DNA of 39,375 nucleotides from Acidimicrobiia bacterium (lineage in GTDB: Bacteria > Acidobacteriota > Vicinamibacteria > Vicinamibacterales > UBA2999), in assembly GCA_016871255.1 (NCBI GenBank), contig VFZH01000019.1:1-39375 (forward strand). Direction: 5' to 3'. Position numbers and translations under genes: made by a program. This document shows positions 26,371 to 33,272 of the stretch, piece by piece. The notes beneath the pieces are model-generated. The model ran no database searches and had not been told where the DNA came from. It worked only from the letters and a program-made list of their open reading frames with translations. The stretch's first letter is position 1; each line of letters opens with the position of its first letter.

Positions 26371-28374
26371 CTACTCCGGTGTCGCGACCGTTGTCCCTGG
26401 ACGAGGAAGGGACAGGGCCACGAGCTCGCCCGGACGGTTCCGACCGCCGACCGGGACGACGATGTACTGCCGGCCGTCGAGCAGGTAGGTCATCGGCGAA
26501 CCCGTCTGATTCGCAGGCAGCGTGAACTCCGAGATGATCTCGCCGGTTCGCTTGTCTATCGCGCGCAGCACGGGCCCACCGCTGTGGGGCCCGGCCGCGA
26601 ACAGCCCGCCACCTTCACCCGCGAACACCAGCGACTTGGTGACAATCACGCCGGACCTGTCCTGGCTCCCGGTTCTCGGAAGGGCGACCCCCTTCAGCGC
26701 GGGGTGATTCTTCACGAAATCCGGCGTATCCGAGTTCGGAATCATCCAGACGTGCTCCCCGGTGTTCATGTCGATCGCGGTGATCCGTCCCCAGGGAGGC
26801 TTGATCGGCGGCAGCCCCTGGATGTCCGGATACAGGACGCCCCCGGAACAGAACTTCATGGTGGGGATCACCGTGCGTTCCGGATCGCAGGGACGAACGG
26901 AGGTCACGAACGGATGCGTGATCGACCCGACGTAGAGGATGCCTGACTCGGGGTCGACCGCCGCGCCGGCCCAGTTGGCCCCTCCGCGCTGGCCGGGCAG
27001 CATCATGGTGCCCCTGGTCCCGTTGGGATCGACGAGAGAAGGCGGCGTGAAGAGCGGGCCGAGCCTGAACTGGGAAAAGAGCTTCAAGGCCTCCGTCTTG
27101 AGCTCCGGGGTGAAGTCGAGCGCATCGTCAAGGGTGACGCCCTGGCGGTCGAAGGGCGCCGGCTTCGTGGGGAACGGCTGCGTGCGCGACGTCTGCTCGC
27201 CGGGGACGTCCGACTGAGGCACGGGGCGCTCCTCGATCGGCCACACCGGCTCGCCCGTGGCGCGATCGAAGACGTACGTGAACGCCTGCTTGGTGACCTG
27301 GGCGACCGCCCTGATCTTCCTCCCTGCGACGGTGATGTCGAGGAGCAGCGGTGCGGCCGGCAGGTCGTAGTCCCAGAGGCCGTGATGGGTGAGCTGGAAG
27401 TGCCAGATCCGTCTGCCGGTTTCAGCATCGAGGCAGACGAGGCTCTCCGCGAACAGGTTGTCACCTGGCCGATGCTGGCCGGAGTTGTCAGCCTGCGCGG
27501 CTTCCACGGGCACGTAGACGTACCCCAGTTCCTCGTCTCCGGACAGCGGCGCCCATGCGCCCACGTTGCCGGCGTACTCCGCGGAGCCCTGTTCCCACGT
27601 GTCCGCTCCGAACTCCGCGCGATTCGGGACGGTGTGGAAGATCCACTTGCGCTTGCCCGTGCGCACGTCGTAGCCGCGGATATGGCCCACGATGGGGCGC
27701 GGGCTGTTGTTTCCCCCGAAGGCGGCGCCTACGACGATCGTGTCCCGAATTACCAGGGGCGGCGAGTTCCATCCAATGACACCGGCCTTTGGGACCTCAG
27801 GGTGATCGAGTTCAAGAAACAGATCGACGAGGCCGTCTTCTCCGAACTCGGGAATCGGGCGCCCGGTCTCCGCATTCAACGCAACGAGATGGTAGCCCTT
27901 GGTGACGTGAAGGACGCGAGCGTCGTTCCCGCTCTTCCAGTAGCCGACGCCGCGACCGGCCGCGGGGCGGACCGGCGCCAGCCGTGCGCGCTCGCCTTCA
28001 TCGAGCCGGTAGGTCCACAGTGTTTCCCCGGTGGCGGCGTCGATGGCGGCGACGCTGCGGCTGATCCCGGCTGTGGTGTAGAGGATTCCGCCGGCCATCA
28101 GGGGAGTCGATTCGAAGTTGAAATCGGGCCGCGGACCGAAGTTCTCGGTCTTCCAGCGCCAGACCACCGCGAGGTCTTTGACGTTGGTCGCGTCGATCTG
28201 ATCGAGCGCGGAGTACTTCGTGTGCCCGGCGTCCCCTCCGTAGTACCGCCACTCGCCGTCGTTCACACCCTGTTGCGCCGCTATCGCCGGCGCGAGCCAC
28301 GTCACCAGAACGACCGGCGCCAGCCGGCCGAGGACACGGAGTCGGGTCTTAGGGCCCTTAGTGTTGTGCGGCAC
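26371..28374 (-). CDS. PQQ-dependent beta-propeller dehydrogenase (quinoprotein)
   Basis: About 667 residues. I chose the GTG at 28374 because GGAGG stands five bases before and the product then begins with a normal signal peptide (MPHNTKGPKTRLRVLGRLAP VVLVTW, cleavage after AAQ); a GTG at 28458 is the alternative. The WRYYGGDAGHTKYSALDQI start and repeated propeller blades (W-motifs such as WTYRLDEGERARL, GKRKWIFHT, GRRIWHFQ, AVDPESGILYVGS) are typical of membrane glucose-dehydrogenase-like quinoproteins. They oxidise sugars or alcohols in the periplasm. There is no heme domain in this protein; the next gene supplies one. It is the first gene of a three-gene operon and divergent from the receptor 3 locus. 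Confidence 0.92.
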   Translation of the reverse strand: MPHNTKGPKTRLRVLGRLAPVVLVTWLAPAIAAQQGVNDGEWRYYGGDAGHTKYSALDQIDATNVKDLAVVWRWKTENFGPRPDFNFESTPLMAGGILYTTAGISRSVAAIDAATGETLWTYRLDEGERARLAPVRPAAGRGVGYWKSGNDARVLHVTKGYHLVALNAETGRPIPEFGEDGLVDLFLELDHPEVPKAGVIGWNSPPLVIRDTIVVGAAFGGNNSPRPIVGHIRGYDVRTGKRKWIFHTVPNRAEFGADTWEQGSAEYAGNVGAWAPLSGDEELGYVYVPVEAAQADNSGQHRPGDNLFAESLVCLDAETGRRIWHFQLTHHGLWDYDLPAAPLLLDITVAGRKIRAVAQVTKQAFTYVFDRATGEPVWPIEERPVPQSDVPGEQTSRTQPFPTKPAPFDRQGVTLDDALDFTPELKTEALKLFSQFRLGPLFTPPSLVDPNGTRGTMMLPGQRGGANWAGAAVDPESGILYVGSITHPFVTSVRPCDPERTVIPTMKFCSGGVLYPDIQGLPPIKPPWGRITAIDMNTGEHVWMIPNSDTPDFVKNHPALKGVALPRTGSQDRSGVIVTKSLVFAGEGGGLFAAGPHSGGPVLRAIDKRTGEIISEFTLPANQTGSPMTYLLDGRQYIVVPVGGRNRPGELVALSLPRPGTTVATPE
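28349..28360 (-). other. TAAGGGCCCTAA motif, possible element footprint
   Basis: On the minus strand the 12-mer TAAGGGCCCTAA lies within the first codons of the PQQ gene. It equals the outer tips of the 159-bp elements (TAA + GGGCCC + TAA) with the interior missing. It could be an excision footprint or chance. Confidence 0.3.
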
Positions 28375-28574
28375 TGCAGCCTCCGGACTGCCTTCGACGT
28401 CGCCCTCGTCAGGAGCGCCACCCGGCGTGAAGCCGTTCAACGTGGCGGGTCGAATCACGGGTCACGGCCGACACCAATCCCCTTCGCCAACCAGCTGGCG
28501 ACGCCGACGCCCGCGAGCCTAGCGCCAGCCTTGTCGAGCCGGCAATAACCAAAAAGAGGGAGGGGCCGGGCGGG

Positions 28575-28590
28575 TACCTACTTATAGGTA
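28575..28590. promoter_or_regulatory. 6-4-6 palindrome upstream of receptor module
   Basis: TACCTA-CTTA-TAGGTA is a perfect inverted repeat, 72 bp before the start at 28663. It includes TTATAG, which could act as a -10 box, so a repressor bound here would block transcription. It sits in the 288-bp gap between divergent operons, where nothing else was seen. Confidence 0.4.
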
Positions 28591-28662
28591 TGGCCGGGCC
28601 TGGATGCCTGAGGTAGCGTCCGGGCGTTCGTGGATGCAGTTCTGCCTCTCCGGAGGTGTGCC

Positions 28663-29046
28663 ATGGCGAGGTTCGGGGGATCGCTGACTGGCTTCAGGCT
28701 GGTTCGCCAAGTGGCGGTGGTCGGCGTCGCGGCAATGGCCTGCCTCGCGCGCGGCGCGTCGGCGCAGAGCGTCATCACGGGAACGGTCACGGATACCACC
28801 GGTGCGCTTCTGCCGGGCGTGACGGTGGAAGCCGGCAGCCCCGCGCTGATCGAACGGATCAGGGTGGATGTGACCAACAGGGAGGGGAGCTATCGAATCG
28901 TCGACGTGCGGCCGGGACCCTACAGCGTGACGTTCACGCTCCCCGGCTTCAGCACGCTTCGCCGGGACGGCATCGATCTCGTGAGCAACTTCACCGCCGA
29001 CGTCAGCGTGCAGCTGTCGGTCGGTGGCGTCGAGGAGGGGACGTGA
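28663..29046 (+). CDS. Isolated TonB-receptor N-terminal module (signal + carboxypeptidase-regulatory domain)
   Basis: 127 residues with CGGAGG six bases before its ATG. A signal peptide (VAVVGVAAMACLARGASAQ) precedes a complete CarboxypepD_reg-like domain (VITGTVTDTTGALLPGVTVEAGSPALIE to RRDGIDLVS). It then stops with SVGGVEEGT, at the point where the three full receptors continue LEET/IEET into the plug. The stop overlaps the next start as TGATG. It is either a truncated receptor 5' end or a stand-alone secreted domain; the intact frame and good ribosome binding site allow expression. It is a separate domain from the one carried by receptor 3 itself. Confidence 0.8.
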   Translation: MARFGGSLTGFRLVRQVAVVGVAAMACLARGASAQSVITGTVTDTTGALLPGVTVEAGSPALIERIRVDVTNREGSYRIVDVRPGPYSVTFTLPGFSTLRRDGIDLVSNFTADVSVQLSVGGVEEGT

Positions 29047-32018
29047 TGAAGACGATGCGTGCGGCCGTGGCGCTGTGCGTTCCGGCTCTGATGGTCTGCC
29101 CGATCGCGGCGTGGAGCCAGTCGACAACGACGGGCGCCATAGCCGGCGTCGCCAGGGATGCAACCGGCGCCGTGTTGCCGGGTGTGACCGTCGAAGCGGC
29201 CAGTCCGGCTCTCATCGAGAAGGTGCGGACCGTCGTGACGGACGACGGCGGCGAATACAAGATCATCGATCTCCGTCCAGGGACCTACACGGTCACGTTC
29301 ACCCTGTCCGGGTTCGGTACGTTCAGGCGGGAGGGGATCGAGCTGTCGGCGGGCTTCACTGCGGGTGTGAACGCCGACATGCGCGTGGGCGCCATCGAGG
29401 AAACGGTCACCGTGACGGGCGCCAGCCCGGTCGTCGACGTCCAGAACGTCCGCACGCAGACGCTGCTGTCGCGCGAGACGCTCGACACGCTGCCGACGGG
29501 CAAGACGGTGAGTGCCTTCGCGACGCTGACGCTGGGGACGGGTGGGTTCGATCGCCCGGTGTTCGACACCGGTGGAAGCAAGGCCGAGATGAACCTCGGG
29601 TTCGGGGTGCACGGCAGCAAGGCTGGCGACGGCCAGATCAACCAGGACGACATGCTGGCGACGAACAACAGCGGCTTCGCGGCCCGCCAGAACCAGATCA
29701 ACCAGGCGGCCGTGCAGGAGATCGCCATCGAGACGCGCGGGATCTCCGCCGAGAGTCCGTATTCCGGCGTCCGGATCAACGTCGTCCCGAAGGAAGGTGG
29801 GAACGAGTTCTCGCTGTCGTTCAGCGTCAGCGGCACGGGCCCCGCCCTGCAGGGCTCGAACCTGACCGACGAGATCCGCTCCCGGGGCGTGAACGACCAG
29901 GGCAAGGTGCGCAAGGTCTACGACGGAGGCGTCGGGGTCGGCGGTCCGATCGCGCACGATCGGCTCTGGTTCTTCACGGCACACCGCTGGTGGGGGGCCT
30001 CGGAGTACAACGCGGGGCGCTACTTCAATGCGACGCCCCACACGCGGTTCTACACCCCGGATTTCGGTCGGCAGGCCTACAACGAGCAGATCAACAGGGA
30101 CAATCAGGGCCGTTTCACGTGGCAGGTGTCGCAACGCAACAAGATCAGCGCGTTCACGAGCTACCAGGACAACTGCAGCTGCTACAAGGTGTCGCAGGCG
30201 CTCGACACGAATCGGTCGCCGGATGCCGGTCTTCACACGCGGTACGCCCCGCAGGTCCTGACGCAGGCGACGTGGAAGTGGCCGGCCACGAGCCGCCTGC
30301 TGGTCGAGGCCGGCACCACCTATCTGTACGCCGAGGCCCGAAGCATTCGGCCGGACGAGAGCAGCCCGACCGACATCGCGTACCACGAGCTGACGACAGG
30401 CTTCAAGTGGGGAGCGAAGGCGGAGGGCCTCGGGATCAACGACTACACGGGCAAGGCGCCCGGCCTGAACAACCAGGCCACGCAGCGGTTCGCGGTGTCG
30501 TACGTCACCGGCGCCCACGCCTTCAAGTCCGGCGTCACCCTGCTCCAGACGCTCGGTCAGAGCAGCGGCGAGCTGAACGACCCTCCGGTCCAGTACGGGC
30601 TCCGGAACGGGCTGCCGGCGCAGATCACGGAGTGGGCGTCGCCGTTCTTCAGCCGGAGCAGCACCCGGCAGTTGAGCCTCTTTGCGCAGGATCAGTGGAC
30701 GGTCCGTCGCGTGACGCTCAACCTGGGGCTCCGGTTCGAGCACCGCGTGGGGACCGCGGAGGCCGTCCGCATCGAGGCCGGGATGTTCCGCGCCGCGGCC
30801 GACTTCCCGGAAGTGTCGGACATCCCGAACTGGAAGGACGTGTACCCGCGCGTCGGCGCCGCGTTCGACCTGTTCGGCGACGGCAAGACGGCCGTCAAGG
30901 GTTCGATCGGCCGCTTCGCGACGGGCGGCGTCAGCGCCGGCAACGCGCCCGTGTCGAGGATTGCCCAGAGCGCCACCCGAACCTGGAACGACGCCAACGC
31001 CAACTTCGTTCCCGACTGCCAGCTGACGAATCCCCAGGCGAACGGCGAGTGCGGCCGCATCAGCAATCTCAACCTCGGCAATCTCGTGCCGGGGACGACC
31101 TGGTCGGACGAGCTGGTCAAGGGATTCGGCGTCAGCCCGTACTCCTGGCAGGCGTCATTGAGCGTCCAGCACGAACTGGTCGAGAACGTCGCACTGAATG
31201 CGGGCTACTACCGCACGTGGTACGGAAACTTCCGGGCGACGGACAACCTGGCGGTCACCCCCGAGGACTACAGTCCGTACTGCATCACGGCACCGCGCGA
31301 CGCTCGCCTGCCGGGGGGCGGCGGGAACCAGCTGTGCGGGTTGTACGACGTCAGTCCCGCTAGGTTCGGACAGGTCAACAATCTCATCGTCCCTGCGTCG
31401 CGGTTCGGCAGCCCCTCCGAGGTGTACAACGGGTTCGAAGTCGCCCTCAGCACGCGCTGGGGCGGGGGGCGGCTGCTGCAGGGCGGGGTGAGTCTTGGAC
31501 GCACGGTCGAAGACAACTGCTACGTCGTCGATTCTCCGCAGCAGCAGCGGCCCGGATTCTGCGAGGTGGTGCTGCCGTGGTCCAGGACGGTCCAGACCAA
31601 GCTGGCCGGCATCTACCCGCTCCCCTGGGGCATGCAGGCGAGCGCGACCGTCCAGAACTTCCTGCCCATGAGCGTGTCGCTGTCGGGAACGAACATCGTG
31701 GCTGCGACGCTGGTCGTTCCCAACTCCCAGATCCAGGGTCTGGGGCGGTCGCTGGCATCGGGCGTGAACGGGACGGTGTCCGTTCCGCTGGTCCCGTCGA
31801 ACACCGTCTTTCAGGAGCGGTTGACGCAGTTGGACCTGCGCCTGACCAAGAGCCTCCGGCTGGCGGGGGCGCGCGTGCAGGCCATGATCGACTGCTACAA
31901 CGCGTTCAATACGTCCAACATCCTCGAGATGAACCAGTCGTACGGCGCCAACTGGTTGCGCCCGCTGACGCTTCTCGGAGGACGGCTCGTCAAGGTCGGC
32001 GCCCAGGTGGACTGGTAG
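29046..32018 (+). CDS. TonB-dependent receptor 3, Oar-like
   Basis: 990 residues. The ATG at 29046 overlaps the stop of the module gene, and AGGAGGGG (29033-29040) inside that gene is its ribosome binding site, so translation is probably coupled. Layout: signal peptide (AVALCVPALMVCPIAAWSQ), CarboxypepD_reg-like domain, plug (IEETVTVTGASPVVD, VQNVRTQTLLS), and barrel ending GAQVDW with terminal aromatic residue. The two-cysteine loop YCITAPRDARLPGGGGNQLCGLYDVSP is shared with receptors 1 and 2. It is convergent with the response regulator gene across a strong hairpin. The ligand is unknown. Confidence 0.93.
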   Translation: MKTMRAAVALCVPALMVCPIAAWSQSTTTGAIAGVARDATGAVLPGVTVEAASPALIEKVRTVVTDDGGEYKIIDLRPGTYTVTFTLSGFGTFRREGIELSAGFTAGVNADMRVGAIEETVTVTGASPVVDVQNVRTQTLLSRETLDTLPTGKTVSAFATLTLGTGGFDRPVFDTGGSKAEMNLGFGVHGSKAGDGQINQDDMLATNNSGFAARQNQINQAAVQEIAIETRGISAESPYSGVRINVVPKEGGNEFSLSFSVSGTGPALQGSNLTDEIRSRGVNDQGKVRKVYDGGVGVGGPIAHDRLWFFTAHRWWGASEYNAGRYFNATPHTRFYTPDFGRQAYNEQINRDNQGRFTWQVSQRNKISAFTSYQDNCSCYKVSQALDTNRSPDAGLHTRYAPQVLTQATWKWPATSRLLVEAGTTYLYAEARSIRPDESSPTDIAYHELTTGFKWGAKAEGLGINDYTGKAPGLNNQATQRFAVSYVTGAHAFKSGVTLLQTLGQSSGELNDPPVQYGLRNGLPAQITEWASPFFSRSSTRQLSLFAQDQWTVRRVTLNLGLRFEHRVGTAEAVRIEAGMFRAAADFPEVSDIPNWKDVYPRVGAAFDLFGDGKTAVKGSIGRFATGGVSAGNAPVSRIAQSATRTWNDANANFVPDCQLTNPQANGECGRISNLNLGNLVPGTTWSDELVKGFGVSPYSWQASLSVQHELVENVALNAGYYRTWYGNFRATDNLAVTPEDYSPYCITAPRDARLPGGGGNQLCGLYDVSPARFGQVNNLIVPASRFGSPSEVYNGFEVALSTRWGGGRLLQGGVSLGRTVEDNCYVVDSPQQQRPGFCEVVLPWSRTVQTKLAGIYPLPWGMQASATVQNFLPMSVSLSGTNIVAATLVVPNSQIQGLGRSLASGVNGTVSVPLVPSNTVFQERLTQLDLRLTKSLRLAGARVQAMIDCYNAFNTSNILEMNQSYGANWLRPLTLLGGRLVKVGAQVDW

Positions 32019-32043
32019 GTCGGCGAGCGCGCGGCATGGACAC

Positions 32044-32073
32044 GGCGGACCGGCAGCGGGCCGCCGGTCCGCC
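32044..32073. terminator. Stem-loop between receptor 3 and response regulator
   Basis: GGCGGACCGGC (32044-32054) and GCCGGTCCGCC (32063-32073) are perfect 11-bp inverted arms around an 8-nt loop. It lies in the 78-bp gap between convergent stops, as expected of a bidirectional terminator; there is no T-run. Confidence 0.6.
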
Positions 32074-32096
32074 CGAGATGGATGGCGGTTCGCCGA

Positions 32097-32720
32097 TCAC
32101 AGCCGGATGATGCCGCGGCGGGCCGCCACGGTCACCGCAGCGCTCCGATCGGGCACGTGCAGGCGGACGAGGATGTTCTTCACGTGCGCTTTGACCGTTT
32201 CCTCGGTGATGCCGAGCTCGAGCGCGATATCGACGTTCCGGTAGCCCTTCGCGATCAGCGCGACCACTTCGATTTCTCTCCGTGTCAGCGTGCCCTGGGC
32301 CTCGCGGCCTTCGAGGAGCCTGGCAATATTGGGCGGCACCGCGGGAACCCCGGCATGGACGTCGCGCACGATCCGCAGGAGGTCGGCTGGCAGCATGTCT
32401 TTCAGGACGTAGGTGGCGGCGCCTGCGTTGAGCGCCTGAAACACCAGCTCGTCGCCCTCGTAGGCCGTGAGCACGATGATCCGGGCGTCGGCGGCTTCGC
32501 CCCGGATGGTTCGGATGGCTGCCAGGCCGCCGGCGACCGGCATCTGCAGGTCCATCAGCGTGATATCGGGCGCGTGCTGCCGGTACAGGGAGACGGCTTC
32601 TTCAGACGTCGAAGCCGACGCGACCAGCGTCATGTCCACCTGCCGGGTGATCATCAGCTCGATGCCGTCCCGGACGAGCGGGTGATCGTCGGCACAGAGC
32701 ACACGGATTTTCGGCGTCAC
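32097..32720 (-). CDS. NarL/FixJ-type response regulator
   Basis: 207 residues from a GTG with GGAGG eight bases upstream. The receiver domain has the acidic pair DD (11-12), phospho-acceptor Asp57 in LMDLQMP, Thr85 in VLTAYEG and Lys107 in YVLKDM. A LuxR-type helix-turn-helix follows (LTRREIEVVALIAKGYRNVDIALELGITEETVKAHVKNIL). It is a transcription factor controlled by phosphorylation. No intact sensor kinase is adjacent; directly upstream on the same strand lie fragments that look like the end of one. It may now be driven by another kinase. Confidence 0.93.
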   Translation of the reverse strand: MTPKIRVLCADDHPLVRDGIELMITRQVDMTLVASASTSEEAVSLYRQHAPDITLMDLQMPVAGGLAAIRTIRGEAADARIIVLTAYEGDELVFQALNAGAATYVLKDMLPADLLRIVRDVHAGVPAVPPNIARLLEGREAQGTLTRREIEVVALIAKGYRNVDIALELGITEETVKAHVKNILVRLHVPDRSAAVTVAARRGIIRL

Positions 32721-32755
32721 GGTTCGACCTCCGCGCCGGTCGCCGGCCCTGTCGG

Positions 32756-32900
32756 TTAGACGACCTCGATTTCGGTGCCCAGCTCCGGTTGACTCGCTAC
32801 CGGCACCGTCGGCTGACGGCGCCGGCGACCAGGAAGCCAATCCAGAGGCTGCCGTCCCGGTCTGCCGCGACAGGCGCCGAGAGGGAGATCCAGACGGGCA
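32756..32900 (-). pseudogene. Sensor histidine kinase debris (propeller and ATPase-end fragments)
   Basis: Two fragments in different frames lie just upstream of the response regulator. One reads ADRDGSLWIGFLVAG and stops at 32797; DGSLWIG is the classic two-component regulator propeller motif. The other ends SQPELGTEIEVV at a stop (32756-32758), like the last strand of a histidine-kinase ATPase domain. Together they look like the two ends of a propeller sensor kinase joined by a large internal deletion. Both are short, so this is a pattern-based call. Confidence 0.5.
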
Positions 32901-33272
32901 GGGGCCGCGAACAGACCGACACGTGTAGTCCGTGCTGTCGTCATGGCTCTGCCCGGCAACGTGACGAGATGACGGCACATCATAGCAGGCCCGCCGCCGG
33001 CGCTGCCGCGGCCCGCCGGTCCGTCAGCCCCGGCGGTTCGCGGCCGGCGAGCCAGCCGCTCGGCGCCGGATCCCCGACGCCCGCCCGCCGTCCCGCGGGC
33101 CGGCCAGCTGAACAGTTTGAGATCACATGTTTGCCGTACTGGGCGTCAAGACGTAATCATCTCCCTCCACATGGGCATGTTTGGACCGCACTCCGGATAT
33201 TTCATGATTGACGTCGAAGTGTTACTGTTCCGTGGTGGCTGGTCGCCTGCGTCGAGGTTCCGGACTGGTTCC
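32901..33272. other. Intergenic region with no recognised gene; probable promoter of the DUF1592 operon
   Basis: The first 200 bp are very GC-rich without a coding pattern I can support. From about 33115 composition drops (for example TTGAGATCACATGTTTGCC), which suits a promoter for the gene at 33273. The open frame from 33117 continues into that gene, but no signal peptide would result from such a start. No clear -35/-10 pair was identified. Confidence 0.4.
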
